A DNA stretch of 64,000 nucleotides from Brevibacillus reuszeri (GTDB lineage: Bacteria; Bacillota; Bacilli; Brevibacillales; Brevibacillaceae), in the NCBI RefSeq assembly GCF_002897295.1, contig NZ_BEXF01000007.1:62001-126000 (forward strand), in the 5' to 3' direction. The notes beneath the pieces were generated by a model. The model was given only the letters and a program-made list of their open reading frames with translations, did no database searches and had not been told where the DNA came from. The translations under genes were made by a program, and so were the position numbers. Below, one piece after another: positions 24,856-34,526 of this stretch (within the stretch, counting starts at the first letter, position 1; each line of letters begins with the position of its first letter).

Positions 24856-26934
24856 TTAATTTTCAGTTAAAACAAATGATGATAACGATAAACGTAAATC
24901 CTCCGCCATTTTTGCCAGCTGATCAGCAGATTGTGCGATGAGCTCCATAGCTGCGCTCTGCTCCTCTACTGCTGCGGAAATACTTTGTACCCCTGCGGCA
25001 GCCTGCATCGAGGCTGACGACACTTCTTGCGCGACCGTGACTACCTGCTTGGCATCAGGAGCCATACGGGTAAAGGCATCACTGACTCTCTCCATCTCCT
25101 GTGACACGCGGATAATGTTTTCCTCGATCCGCTGGAACATTTCTCCCGATTCTCTTGCTGTTTTCATTCCGTGCGCTGTTGTTTGAGCGCCCTCCAGCAT
25201 TTTTGCCACGACTGCTTTTGTATCTTTTTGAATATCGCCGATCATGCTCACAATCTGTTGGGTTGCCTCATTGGTACCCTCTGAAAGCTTGCGCACCTCT
25301 CCTGCGACGACTGCAAATCCTTTGCCGTGCTCTCCGGCACGTGCCGCTTCGATCGCTGCATTCAAAGCTAGCAAATTCGTCTGTCTGGCAATCTCGGTAA
25401 TGACGGAAATGATCCGGGAAATGTCTTGTGACCGTTGCTCCAGCGTATGTATGACATCCGTAGCCCCTTTTACCGAGCGATCGATTTCTTCCATACTGTC
25501 CATGACGGCAGTTACTGCTTGTCTACCTGCCTCTGCATGGTCCTTCATCTGCTGGGAAGACACAAAGACCTGCTCTACATTTTCTGTTACGCCTGCCACA
25601 TCATTCGTCAAATCAACAGCGAGCTGCAAGGTCATTCCCATTTTCTCCATCTGACTTTCAGCAGACGAGGCTACTGTATCCACTACCTGCACGATTTGCT
25701 GACTCGACTGTGCGATCTCTCCCGTATTTCCATGAATGTCGCGTACTGCATGAGAAACGGATGTCGCTGCTTGCCGCACTTGCTCAAGTATCGTATGCAA
25801 TTGATCGCGCATCACTTGGAGCGAGCGTGCCAGCTCTCCCAGCTCATCCTTTCGCTTCAGCAGCTTTTTGGGGAATGGACTGGAAAAATCCCCATGCCCG
25901 ATCCGATCAGCTATCAAGAGAAGCGCACGAAATGACTTACGCAGCCAATTCGCTGTAAACAAAGAGATCACGACAATCAGAAAGAGGACGACGCCATTAA
26001 ATACAATCATGGCATTTTTGATCCGGTTCGGTCCTGACAATATTTCGGTCATGCCCATCTCCGCAAGGATCGCCCACTTTGCATTTCCTACCTGTACCTG
26101 ATCGTAGGAGACAAGCACCTGCTCCCCCAAATAATCCACACTCTGCTCGGTTCCGGAAACCTGTTCTTGACTCATCATTTTTTCGGTAATCGGGGTTTCG
26201 ACCTTTTGCGTCAGGAGCATATCTTGTCCCGATCCAATCTGGGAGCGCATCAGCTTGTCAGAGCCAACGAGATAAATTTTACCCGTCTGCCCCAGTCCTT
26301 CTCGTTGATTCAGTTGACGAGAAATGTACTCGAGTGGAACCTCGACAGCCAGTTGTCCGAGAATATACCCTTTTTCGTAAATAGGAGCCGCGATGTACAC
26401 ACTCGGCGTATCACCGGAAGGCTCATAGCGTCCTAAATCCGACATTTCCGCGCTTTGCACCTTCAACACCTTTTGTACGGTTTGCCCGAGCACCGAGCTA
26501 GCATGCTGTCCGTTTAGCAAATTCGTCCCCAGGTCAGCCTGTGGTTTCGTCTGGTAGACGATGTCGCCCTTGTCGTTTAAGAGAAAGGCGTTAGCGAAGC
26601 CGTAGCGAGCTACCTCCATTTTCAATTCTTTCGTATAGCTGCTCTCTGCCTCCTGATAAGCTGCTGAATCCTTGCCCTGCTGCCAGATTCCTTCGAAGGA
26701 AGAAAGGGCAGATATGACAGTGCCTGATGCAGCCAGCGTATCTACGTTTCGTGCCCGCTCGCGAAAGTAATTTTCGACCTGCTCCTTCTTGCTGTTCCGC
26801 AGTGCTTCCAGGGTAGCCGCACTTTCACCTAGCAATTCCTGCTTGGTTTCTTGATAAGCAAATACGCCTGCCGCTGTTAATGGTAAGATACCAGCAAGCA
26901 ACAAGACTATGAGTACGCGCGCCCCCAATTTCAT
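24856..26934 (-). CDS. Membrane methyl-accepting chemotaxis protein (dCache type)
   Basis: 692 residues. TM1 is [20 protein letters not shown] (about 8-30), a periplasm-equivalent sensor of about 260 residues resembling a double Cache domain follows, and TM2 is [20 protein letters not shown] (about 305-325). Then come a HAMP linker and the signalling hairpin with [18 protein letters not shown] and [18 protein letters not shown]. Start is ATG 26934 after GGGGGGC; an in-frame TTG at 26949 is less likely. Senses a small extracellular ligand and signals to CheA. Confidence 0.94.
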   Translation of the reverse strand: MKLGARVLIVLLLAGILPLTAAGVFAYQETKQELLGESAATLEALRNSKKEQVENYFRERARNVDTLAASGTVISALSSFEGIWQQGKDSAAYQEAESSYTKELKMEVARYGFANAFLLNDKGDIVYQTKPQADLGTNLLNGQHASSVLGQTVQKVLKVQSAEMSDLGRYEPSGDTPSVYIAAPIYEKGYILGQLAVEVPLEYISRQLNQREGLGQTGKIYLVGSDKLMRSQIGSGQDMLLTQKVETPITEKMMSQEQVSGTEQSVDYLGEQVLVSYDQVQVGNAKWAILAEMGMTEILSGPNRIKNAMIVFNGVVLFLIVVISLFTANWLRKSFRALLLIADRIGHGDFSSPFPKKLLKRKDELGELARSLQVMRDQLHTILEQVRQAATSVSHAVRDIHGNTGEIAQSSQQIVQVVDTVASSAESQMEKMGMTLQLAVDLTNDVAGVTENVEQVFVSSQQMKDHAEAGRQAVTAVMDSMEEIDRSVKGATDVIHTLEQRSQDISRIISVITEIARQTNLLALNAAIEAARAGEHGKGFAVVAGEVRKLSEGTNEATQQIVSMIGDIQKDTKAVVAKMLEGAQTTAHGMKTARESGEMFQRIEENIIRVSQEMERVSDAFTRMAPDAKQVVTVAQEVSSASMQAAAGVQSISAAVEEQSAAMELIAQSADQLAKMAEDLRLSLSSFVLTEN

Positions 26935-27044
26935 AGAAAAGCCCCCCAAATATCAATCTGTTCTGGCAAACTATTCTCTATATTTGTGTACTTCTCATAA
27001 ATATAGTCGCTGAACAGAAAAAATGGAAGGCTCTACCTTAAATA

Positions 27045-27518
27045 TCAAGCAGTTTCCATTATCATGGCAATTTCATCACACATTGGCAGCTTGGAGCAAT
27101 TGATACAATCCTTCCAAGTCTTTTGGGGTAATGTTTCTTTTGCAACGATCCAGAACCCGCATTTTTCAAAGAACTCTTTTTGGTACGTCAAGGCCAGTAC
27201 GCGTTTGATGCCGATCACCCTGCATTGTTCAACCAAATGCAAGACGAGATGTTTTCCAACGCCTTTTCCTTTTGCCTTTTCAGAGATCGCGAGGGAACGG
27301 ATTTCGGCCAGGTCTTCCCACAAAATATGCAGTCCTGCTACACCGACTACATTGTCCCCGTCATGAGCGACGATGAATGACTGCAAATTTTCACAGACAG
27401 ACAATTTGGTGCGCGGCAGCATCAGCCCTTGTTGTGCATATTCATTAATGATTTCCAACATCGCATCGACATCTTTCATAGTTGCCTGACGTACCGTCAG
27501 CGCTTTAGTGACACTCAT
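27045..27518 (-). CDS. GNAT N-acetyltransferase (ArgA/N-acetylglutamate-synthase-like)
   Basis: 157 residues. The acetyl-CoA loop is SEKAKGKGVGKHLV (about 82-95), preceded by EIRSLAIS. The text MLPRTKLSVCENLQSFIVA and IKRVLALTYQKEFFEKCGF resembles stand-alone N-acetylglutamate synthases. An unusual C-terminal Cys cluster, DCINCSKLPMCDE, could bind a metal. Start ATG 27518 lies after GGAGGAG. Substrate assignment is tentative. Confidence 0.85.
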   Translation of the reverse strand: MSVTKALTVRQATMKDVDAMLEIINEYAQQGLMLPRTKLSVCENLQSFIVAHDGDNVVGVAGLHILWEDLAEIRSLAISEKAKGKGVGKHLVLHLVEQCRVIGIKRVLALTYQKEFFEKCGFWIVAKETLPQKTWKDCINCSKLPMCDEIAMIMETA

Positions 27519-27679
27519 TCTATTCTCCTCCACTCCATGCTCTGGCAGCTTGGTTTGATTTAATATTTATTCATTATAGTATATAAATATACAATCGACT
27601 TTGGCAGAAGTCTATCCCTTTTTTTGGCGTTTTTTGCCCGATCTTTATGGATCAATTCTTTTGTAGGTAACGGTTGTGT

Positions 27680-27685
27680 TATAAT
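27680..27685 (+). promoter_or_regulatory. -10 box before TetR gene 27718
   Basis: Perfect TATAAT about 38 bases before the TTG start. The -35 is weak (a T-rich run at 27657-27662, spacer 17). Confidence 0.45.
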
Positions 27686-27717
27686 CAAGCATACGTACCT
27701 TGGGAGGTGTTTCTTTT

Positions 27718-28317
27718 TTGACGACTAGACGGGAACGAAAAAAGCGCGAGACTCGCGATAAAATCTTTAGCTCGGCGATCAAGCTATTCAAAACATATGG
27801 CTTTGAAGCAACCACCATCGACATGATTTCAGAAGAAGCAGATGTCGCTCGCGGCACGATCTTTCTGCATTTCACGTCAAAAGAAGCAATCCTTGCCAAT
27901 TGGGGCTATGAACGGCTGCACGAGATCGAGGAGCGGCGAAGTGAGTGGGATTTCGGGGACGATTGCAAAGCGAAGGTATTGCGCATTTATAAAATCATGA
28001 ATGAAGTGACAATCACAAACTTTGATTTTATCAAGGTAGTGGTTGAATCTTCGATGAAGCATCGCAAAGTGCTGGAAAATGAGAAGAACATGTACTTTGA
28101 GCTACGCCAGCTCTTTGCGGACTTAATCGAGGAGGCCCAGGAAAAGGGACAGCTGAAAAGCAAATTCAATTCTCTGGTAGCTGCCAACATGCTGGAGAAT
28201 ATTTACTACAACGCCCTGTATGACTGGGTTCGCAGTGAAGGTGCCTGGGCTTTGGAAGAAATCATGGAAGAAAAGGTCTCAATCGTATTCGAAGGGCTGG
28301 TCGTGGAAGAATCCTAG
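27718..28317 (+). CDS. TetR-family regulator
   Basis: 199 residues. HTH text: TRDKIFSSAIKLFKTYGFEA, then ISEEADVARGTIFLHFTSKEAI. Start is TTG 27718, 8 bases after GGGAGGTG; the in-frame TTG at 27700 overlaps the ribosome site itself. No neighbouring gene in the same direction, so targets are unknown; the divergent GNAT gene is a candidate. Confidence 0.9.
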   Translation: MTTRRERKKRETRDKIFSSAIKLFKTYGFEATTIDMISEEADVARGTIFLHFTSKEAILANWGYERLHEIEERRSEWDFGDDCKAKVLRIYKIMNEVTITNFDFIKVVVESSMKHRKVLENEKNMYFELRQLFADLIEEAQEKGQLKSKFNSLVAANMLENIYYNALYDWVRSEGAWALEEIMEEKVSIVFEGLVVEES

Positions 28318-28347
28318 CAACCAGCCCTTCATGTTCTCATTTATTCC

Positions 28348-30036
28348 TTATTCAAAATAAGCCCATTTGTATTGAACATTCCCCAGTCCTGAAATGACGA
28401 CGCCTTTCAGATTGGGGTTTTTTGCATATACAGTTGACTTGAAGTAGAACGGGATTACCGGCATATCGTCAACTAACAGCTTTTCTGCATTCTGCAAAAT
28501 CGCTTTGCGCTTCGCCGCATCCCCTTCCTTGGAAGAAGCTGCGAGCAAGTCTGCATATTCTTTCTTCTCCCATCCTGTATGGTTGTTTCCTTCCTTAGTT
28601 CGGAAAATCTCCAGGAAGTTGATCGGATCATTGAAGTCACCCGTCCAGCCCATACGCGCTACCTGATACTTGCCGTTTTTGATGTTTTCGTAGTAAACGT
28701 TCCATTCCTGGTTTTCCAGCTTCACATGGACGCCAAGATTTTTTTGCCACATGTCCTGTACAGCCTGAGCAATTTTCGTTTGCGCTTCTTCTGTATTATA
28801 GGAAAGGGTAATTGGCGGCAATGCTTCCACGCTTGCATATCCTTCTTCTTTCATACCCTCTGCCAGCAGCTGCTTCGCTTTTTCCACATCATTGTCCACG
28901 AACAAGCCCTTTTCATTCTCCGCAAACATCGTTGGCGGTACGATTGCCGTAGCAACCAGCTCGCCACCCTGTGTCACGTTGTCTACGATGTCTTTCCGGC
29001 TGATCGCGTAGGCGAATGCCTGTCTGATTTTCTTGTTGTTAAACGGCTTCTGCTCCGTATTGAACTCATACCAGTACGTACCTGCCTTTGGCGTGATTTC
29101 GAGCAAGCCTTTTTCCTTGAGCGTTTCCATGGCATCAAGCGGTACGTTTCCTGTCGGAGCACCCGCCCAGTCCAGGTCTCCGTTTTCCAGCATGGACAGC
29201 TCGGTATTGGCATCGTTAATGATATTCATTTCAATTTTGCTTAGTTTCACATTTTGCGCGTCCCAGTAATGCTCGTTCTTTTCCAAAACGAGTTTGGTCT
29301 TATGCTCCCACTGTGTCAGCTTGAATGGACCGTTGGATGTATACTTAGGACCGGCTTCCTTGGCCCAGTCCGGATTTGCACTCACGACCTTCGTATTCAA
29401 TGGAAAATAGCTGTAAAAAGCTGTAAGCTCCAGAAAGAACGGAGTCGGATTTTCCAGTGTTACTACCAAGGTTTTATCATCTGTAGCCTTGACCCCGATA
29501 TCCTCTGGCTTCGCCTTGCCGCTAAAAGCTGCTTCTGCATTTTTTACATAAAAGAGCTGATAGGCATACTCCGAGCCATTTTTCGCATCCAACACCCATT
29601 TCCAGGCGTTTTCAAAATCATGGGCAGTAACCGGGTCACCATTGGACCACTTGGCATTGTCCCGAATCGTAAAGGTGTAGGTCAAAAGATCGTCCGATGC
29701 CTTGATTTCACTTGCAATCGCTGGCTGCGGCACACCGTCTTTATCGGTTCGAGTCAACCCTTCAAACGTCTGGAAAATAACGTTGGAGGACCATACATCC
29801 GTAATCAGCCCCGGATGCAGAGAAAGCGGCTCTGTAAAGTTGTTTAGACGCAGCACTTGATCGGGAGTCTTGGCAGCTGGTGCTGGCTCCGTTGTTGTCG
29901 TGCCAGGTGCCTGCGGCTGCTCCGCCGGTTTTGCTGCTTCATTCGTTTGTCCGCATGCGGCAAGCGATACAGATAGTCCTGCGACGAGGACTGCCTTGAT
30001 CGTCTTATTCCACCATGCATTTTGTGATTTACCCAT
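28348..30036 (-). CDS. Oligopeptide ABC transporter substrate-binding lipoprotein (OppA/DppE-like)
   Basis: 562 residues. Signal peptide with lipobox LAAC (cleavage before C28 or so), a Pro/Thr/Ala-rich linker, then the SBP_bac_5 fold: TYTFTIRDNAKWSNGDPVTAHDF is typed in pieces as IRDNAKWSNGDPVTAHDF, later YTSNGPFKLTQWEHKT and KIRQAFAYAISRK. Captures oligopeptides at the membrane surface. No permease or ATPase gene lies beside it, so it is an orphan binding protein that must share a transporter. AAAGGGGAA precedes ATG. A 57-residue gene lies 3 bases upstream on the same strand. Confidence 0.93.
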   Translation of the reverse strand: MGKSQNAWWNKTIKAVLVAGLSVSLAACGQTNEAAKPAEQPQAPGTTTTEPAPAAKTPDQVLRLNNFTEPLSLHPGLITDVWSSNVIFQTFEGLTRTDKDGVPQPAIASEIKASDDLLTYTFTIRDNAKWSNGDPVTAHDFENAWKWVLDAKNGSEYAYQLFYVKNAEAAFSGKAKPEDIGVKATDDKTLVVTLENPTPFFLELTAFYSYFPLNTKVVSANPDWAKEAGPKYTSNGPFKLTQWEHKTKLVLEKNEHYWDAQNVKLSKIEMNIINDANTELSMLENGDLDWAGAPTGNVPLDAMETLKEKGLLEITPKAGTYWYEFNTEQKPFNNKKIRQAFAYAISRKDIVDNVTQGGELVATAIVPPTMFAENEKGLFVDNDVEKAKQLLAEGMKEEGYASVEALPPITLSYNTEEAQTKIAQAVQDMWQKNLGVHVKLENQEWNVYYENIKNGKYQVARMGWTGDFNDPINFLEIFRTKEGNNHTGWEKKEYADLLAASSKEGDAAKRKAILQNAEKLLVDDMPVIPFYFKSTVYAKNPNLKGVVISGLGNVQYKWAYFE

Positions 30037-30039
30037 CTG

Positions 30040-30213
30040 TTATTCCCCTTTGTCTGGGAGCCGTTGTTGCGCTGTTCGTTGTTGCCATTCTTTCAGCTCA
30101 GCTTTGATTTGATAGAGCTCTGCCCTGGTTTCTAGCTTGAACGCCTTCATTTCACTGCGTATGCAGGCAAGCTCGTAAAAAAGCTTGTCCCACAGCTCTT
30201 GATCCTTCTCCAT
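30040..30213 (-). CDS. Small protein, 57 aa, between kinase and OppA genes
   Basis: ATG 30213 follows AAAGGAGGCGAAC, an excellent ribosome site. The product is a charged, amphipathic helix-rich protein starting MEKDQELWDKLFYELACIR, later AELYQIKAELKEW, with no membrane segment. It sits 18 bases after the KinB-like kinase stop and 3 bases before the oppA-like start, so all three share a transcript. It could be a kinase partner or a regulator; no family is recognised. Confidence 0.72.
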   Translation of the reverse strand: MEKDQELWDKLFYELACIRSEMKAFKLETRAELYQIKAELKEWQQRTAQQRLPDKGE

Positions 30214-30231
30214 GTTCGCCTCCTTTCCAGG

Positions 30232-31509
30232 TCAAGGTACAGCCGGTAGACGCACCGTCACCAATGTACCTTTCCCAAGCTCGCTTTTGATTTGGACACT
30301 GCCCTCCATGGACTCGATGATGCGGCAAGTCACCATGAGGCCAAGCCCGGTTCCCTTTTCCTTTGTCGAGTAAAAAGGAAGACCGATTTGGGCAATCTGC
30401 TCTTTAGACATGCCTGATCCTTCGTCACGTATGGTGATGATGATGTGTGCGTCGACTTGCTCTACCTTTATATACAACACGCCTCCATTCTCCTGCATGG
30501 CCTCAATGCCGTTTTTCATCAGATTCATCAAAGCCTGCTTCACCTTGGAGGAGTTACTGTATATAAACATCTCCGCTTTCGTGCTGGTGACGATCTCTAT
30601 TCCATTAATCACGGCATATGAAGCCATGAGAGCAGATACTTCCTTGACGATCAGCGTAATATCCAGACGGTCCTTTACCTCCGCCTGAGGCTTCGCCAAA
30701 TTCAGATAGTCTGAGATGATGAATTCAGCTCGGTCCAGTTCGTTTAAAACCAGTTTTATGTATTCATTCTTATGCGGCTTGGTCTCTTCCCCCAGCAGCT
30801 GGACGAAGCCGCGCACAACCGTTAGCGGATTGCGGACTTCATGAGCTACACTGGCAACCAGCTCACTAATCAGATTCAGTTTCTCGGATCGCTCCACCTG
30901 AATGCGAATGATGTACGATTCCCGGATGTATTCCATTAAATAAGTAACGACACCCAATACAACCAGGCTGAGAAGCCCTATCTCTGCAATCGGCTTGAGA
31001 TGCGCGTACATTTGAATCGTGGTGTACCCCTTCACAAGTTGTATCCAAAAGAGGCCGATCAATATGGACACTTGCTTCACGAAGCCAACAAACAGGATGA
31101 CGCCCATTCTTTTTCGAAAGGAATAGCTAAACCATCCCTTCACCCAAAAGCTCGCAGCGCCAGCATAGATGATGCAGCTAAAAATCGTCAGAAAGATGCC
31201 TGCCCCTGATCCTCCCTGAGAAATCCGAAAAGCAATCATGACGAGAATCGTTAATAAACCTGGGATATACCCAGCGTAAAGAATGGTAATAATGATAGGT
31301 AAGGCACGAAAATCAAACACCGAGTCTTCGCCAAACTGTATAGGAAAGCTCATGCATAAAATGACACTTATCGAACTAAGCAACACGACGAAGGATGTTT
31401 GGACATCCAGTCTGTTTAAATTTGAACGATCCAGCCAGACACCCTTAAACAATAGGACAGGGACGATAATGAATAAAAATTGCAATAATATGTCTTTGAT
31501 GATTGGCAT
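30232..31509 (-). CDS. Membrane sensor histidine kinase (KinB-like, 5TM LYT)
   Basis: 425 residues. About six hydrophobic helices cover residues 1-200 (5TMR_LYT module), then HisKA with phosphoacceptor H in VASVAHEVRNPLTVVRGF, and HATPase_c with N box MNLMKNGIEAM, G1 DEGSGM and G2 KGTGLGL. No response regulator is adjacent, as in B. subtilis KinB, which feeds the sporulation phosphorelay. Start ATG 31509 has AGAGGA upstream; in-frame TTG at 31533 is less well placed. Confidence 0.9.
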   Translation of the reverse strand: MPIIKDILLQFLFIIVPVLLFKGVWLDRSNLNRLDVQTSFVVLLSSISVILCMSFPIQFGEDSVFDFRALPIIITILYAGYIPGLLTILVMIAFRISQGGSGAGIFLTIFSCIIYAGAASFWVKGWFSYSFRKRMGVILFVGFVKQVSILIGLFWIQLVKGYTTIQMYAHLKPIAEIGLLSLVVLGVVTYLMEYIRESYIIRIQVERSEKLNLISELVASVAHEVRNPLTVVRGFVQLLGEETKPHKNEYIKLVLNELDRAEFIISDYLNLAKPQAEVKDRLDITLIVKEVSALMASYAVINGIEIVTSTKAEMFIYSNSSKVKQALMNLMKNGIEAMQENGGVLYIKVEQVDAHIIITIRDEGSGMSKEQIAQIGLPFYSTKEKGTGLGLMVTCRIIESMEGSVQIKSELGKGTLVTVRLPAVP

Positions 31510-31561
31510 ATCGGTTCCTCTGATCGTTATCAAATTTTTTGCACTTTTCTTTCAGAATACC

Positions 31562-31582
31562 ATTATATCCAGTCTGTCTGGA
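31562..31582 (-). promoter_or_regulatory. Promoter with palindrome for the KinB-like operon
   Basis: TATAAT on the minus strand (31562-31567) abuts TCCAG-tctgt-CTGGA (31568-31582), a perfect 5-base-arm inverted repeat in the spacer region, as expected for a repressor site. Confidence 0.4.
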
Positions 31583-31620
31583 AGCGACATTTTCAACATC
31601 TGGCAGAGACGATGTTTTCC

Positions 31621-31649
31621 TTGCGGTGACCTGCACATTTCCCTATGAT
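31621..31649 (+). promoter_or_regulatory. Sigma-A-like promoter of the U32 gene
   Basis: TTGCGG and TATGAT are separated by 17 bases, 42 bases before the ATG. Confidence 0.5.
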
Positions 31650-31691
31650 GAAGAAGAGCTTGTTTGAAGACCTTGGAGGTAAGACATACAC

Positions 31692-34184
31692 ATGCGAAAT
31701 GGTATCAAGCGTGAAGATATTGAATTGTTGGCCCCTGCCGGTAACTGGGACTGTTTGAAGGCTGCTGTTGCAAACGGCGCCAATGCGATTTTCTTTGGTG
31801 TAGAAAAGTTCAACGCCCGTGCGCGAGCAGAGAACTTCCATATGGCGGAACTGCCTGAGATTATGTCCTATTTGCACATGTACGGTGTAAAAGGATTTCT
31901 TACTTTTAACATTCTGGTGTTTGAAAACGAATTGGAGGATGCTCGTGAGCTGATTGACGCCTGTATTCATGCCGGGGTAGATGCGGTTATCGTGCAAGAC
32001 CTCGGTCTGGTAAAGCTGATTCGTGAAATCTCTCCTGACTTCCCGATTCACGGCTCGACACAGATGACGATCACCTCACCAGAAGCTGTTGAGTTCACCA
32101 AGCCTTTTGACATTGAGCGTGTCGTACTTGGCCGTGAAAACTCTCTGAAAGAAATTAAAAAAATCGGCGAAAAGGCAAAGCTACCGATGGAAGTGTTTGT
32201 CCACGGTGCCCTGTGTGTTTCCTACTCAGGCCAATGCCTGACCTCGGAAATGTGGGGAGGCCGCTCTGCAAACCGCGGTGAATGTGCACAAGCCTGCCGC
32301 TTGCCGTATGATCTGATGGTGGATGGCGTACAAAAAGAGATGGGCAACATCGCTTACGTGCTCTCTCCGAAAGACCTGGCTGCTATCGACCTCGTACCGG
32401 AGCTGATCGAGGCTGGCGTCACTTCCTTTAAAATCGAAGGACGTCTCAAATCTCCGGAATATGTAGCTAACGTTGTGAGCAAATACAATGCAGCGATTGA
32501 ACGTTATTTTGCAGGACAAGACACAGGACCAAGCGAGCAGGAGGTTCGCGAGCTGCAGCAAAGCTTTTCCCGTGGCTTCACTCATGGCTTCCTGACCGGA
32601 ACCAACAACAAACAGCTGGTCGACGGGTCGTTTCCAAAAAGCCGTGGCGTGTTTTTGGGTACTGTCAAAAAGCTCCTGGGCAACGCTGTGCTCGTTGAAA
32701 TCACATCCCCTGTCAAACGCGGGGATGGAATCGTATTTGACGCGGGCGACCCGACGCAAAAAGAAGAAGGCGGACGCATCTACGACATTCTTTCCCGTGG
32801 CAAAAAAGTAGAAGGCGAAGTCCAAAAAGGCATGTACGAAATCGTGATGGGTCGAAACGATGTCAACCTGAAGCGTCTTCACGTAGGGGATCGCGTCTGG
32901 AAAACGAGCGATCCTGAGCTGGACAAACGACTGCGTAAAACATTTGAGACGGAAAAGCCGTACCACACCTTCCCGTTAGCCGTGCATGTGAGCGGCAAGC
33001 TTGGCGAAAAACTGAGTGTCACTTGGGTAGACAAGCTAGCTAATCATGCAGTCTCAGTCCCATCTGAAAAGCCTGTGGAGGCAGCTCTCAAACGGCCATT
33101 GACCACAGAGCTGTTGCATGATCAATTAAGCCGTCTCGGTGGCACCTTGTTCCATCTGGAGCCAGGTGATTTGACTGCTGATCTCGATGGTCATCTAATC
33201 GTCCCTGTCAGCGAGTTGAACCGGATGCGCCGGGAAGCAGTAGAGCAACTGACGTTCCTGCGTTCCAAGCCACCTGTCTATCGCCATCAGGATGTGAACG
33301 TGTACGCGGATGTTCCGAAAAAGCAGCAAGTAGAAAAGCCATTGTTGACCGCTCTGTGCCGTTCCCTGGAGCAATTGGAGGCCGCTGCTCAAACAGACGT
33401 AGATTTCCTCTACGCTGACTTTGAGTTCGTCAAGCAGTATCCAGAAGGGGTCAAGCTGGCACATAAATACGGCAAGAAGATCGGAATCGCGACCATGCGC
33501 ATTCATATGCCGGATGAAAACGGCGTTCTGGCACTGATCGCCAAAAGCAAGCCGGATGCGATTTTGGTGCGCAATACCGGGGCACTCTACTACTATCTCT
33601 CTCGTCGGGACGAAATTGACATCCCATTGATCGGCGATTTTTCGCTCAATGTTGCCAACCATAAGGCCGTCGAGCTGTTCCTGGAGGCTGGTCTGTCGCG
33701 CGTCACGCCGTCGTATGATTTGAATATCCAGCAGATGGTTGATTTGCTCGGCCGCTCCAATGCAGCAAACATGGAGCTCGTCATTCACCAGCACATGCCG
33801 ATGTTCCATACCGAGCACTGCGTCTACTGCACCTTCATGAGTGAAGGAACAGATCACACCAACTGCGGAACGCCTTGTGAGACGTCCCGTATCTCCCTCA
33901 AGGACCGCGTTGGCTTCTCTCATCCGGTTCGCGTCGATACTGGCTGCCGCAATACGGTCTACAATGCGATCGACCAGTCTGGTGCGGAGTATTTGAAGGA
34001 ATTCCAAGGCCTTCAGGTTGGAAGCTATCGGATCGAGTTTTTGGAAGAAGAGCCTGAGCGGGTAAAAGAAGTCATCGACCTTTATCGCAAAGCATTGCGC
34101 GGAGAAGTAAGCGGCACACATGTATGGCGCACCCTCAAGTCAACTAACCAACTGGGCGTCACGCGTGGACAGCTGACGAAATAA
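31692..34184 (+). CDS. U32-family protein, RlhA-like rRNA/tRNA hydroxylase
   Basis: 830 residues. The N-terminal U32 domain opens with ELLAPAGNWDCLKAAVANGA and carries the family signature FVHGALCVSYSGQCLTS with RGECAQACRLPY (about 165-195). A DUF3656-like middle region follows. A second Cys-rich block, HCVYCTF and NCGTPCETSR, lies near residues 705-735. RlhA of E. coli makes 5-hydroxycytidine in 23S rRNA, and paralogues hydroxylate tRNA uridine; which applies here is unknown. GGAGGT is 11 bases before ATG. Followed by the UPF0435 gene 28 bases on. Confidence 0.88.
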   Translation: MRNGIKREDIELLAPAGNWDCLKAAVANGANAIFFGVEKFNARARAENFHMAELPEIMSYLHMYGVKGFLTFNILVFENELEDARELIDACIHAGVDAVIVQDLGLVKLIREISPDFPIHGSTQMTITSPEAVEFTKPFDIERVVLGRENSLKEIKKIGEKAKLPMEVFVHGALCVSYSGQCLTSEMWGGRSANRGECAQACRLPYDLMVDGVQKEMGNIAYVLSPKDLAAIDLVPELIEAGVTSFKIEGRLKSPEYVANVVSKYNAAIERYFAGQDTGPSEQEVRELQQSFSRGFTHGFLTGTNNKQLVDGSFPKSRGVFLGTVKKLLGNAVLVEITSPVKRGDGIVFDAGDPTQKEEGGRIYDILSRGKKVEGEVQKGMYEIVMGRNDVNLKRLHVGDRVWKTSDPELDKRLRKTFETEKPYHTFPLAVHVSGKLGEKLSVTWVDKLANHAVSVPSEKPVEAALKRPLTTELLHDQLSRLGGTLFHLEPGDLTADLDGHLIVPVSELNRMRREAVEQLTFLRSKPPVYRHQDVNVYADVPKKQQVEKPLLTALCRSLEQLEAAAQTDVDFLYADFEFVKQYPEGVKLAHKYGKKIGIATMRIHMPDENGVLALIAKSKPDAILVRNTGALYYYLSRRDEIDIPLIGDFSLNVANHKAVELFLEAGLSRVTPSYDLNIQQMVDLLGRSNAANMELVIHQHMPMFHTEHCVYCTFMSEGTDHTNCGTPCETSRISLKDRVGFSHPVRVDTGCRNTVYNAIDQSGAEYLKEFQGLQVGSYRIEFLEEEPERVKEVIDLYRKALRGEVSGTHVWRTLKSTNQLGVTRGQLTK

Positions 34185-34212
34185 ACACCTTTTCTCGGGA
34201 GGAGAGAAAACA

Positions 34213-34443
34213 ATGGCTGATCTGAACCAACCTACAGTGGAGAACCTCACTGTCATCATCGAGGGCATCAAAGCAAAGCTGAATATGGCAAACACAGCTG
34301 TCATGCGCCCAGAGGATTTTGATTTGGAGCATTATGAGGACCTGTTGTATCTGTACAACATGGTGCAGAAAAAAACAGCTTTCGGCATCAACGAAATGAC
34401 TGCGATCGTCGAAGAGCTGGGTGCTATGCGAAAGCAAGCATAA
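34213..34443 (+). CDS. UPF0435 family protein (DUF1128, YfkK-like)
   Basis: 76 residues, acidic and helical. The family pattern NLTVIIEGIKAKLNMANTAV, DFDLEHYEDLLYLYNMV and the C-terminal MTAIVEELGAMR are clear. Function is not known for the family. GGGAGGAGAG precedes ATG. Last gene of the U32 transcript. Confidence 0.9.
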   Translation: MADLNQPTVENLTVIIEGIKAKLNMANTAVMRPEDFDLEHYEDLLYLYNMVQKKTAFGINEMTAIVEELGAMRKQA

Positions 34444-34452
34444 TCATAAACG

Positions 34453-34494
34453 AAAAAAAGCGTCGCTCCCTGATTGGTGGGGCGGCGCTTTTTC
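34453..34494. terminator. Bidirectional terminator
   Basis: AAAAAAAGCGTCGCTCC pairs with GGGGCGGCGCTTTTT between the UPF0435 gene and the convergent MFS gene. Confidence 0.88.
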
Positions 34495-34526
34495 CTTTTG
34501 AATGATGACTTTTGGCAACTAATCGC

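Noticed and set aside
33195-34121. 308-codon open frame antisense to the U32 gene
   Set aside because: It lacks a ribosome site and lies wholly opposite a clearly conserved protein. Other long antisense frames (6546-7364, 28579-29244, 44104-44892, 57780-58613) were dropped for the same reason.
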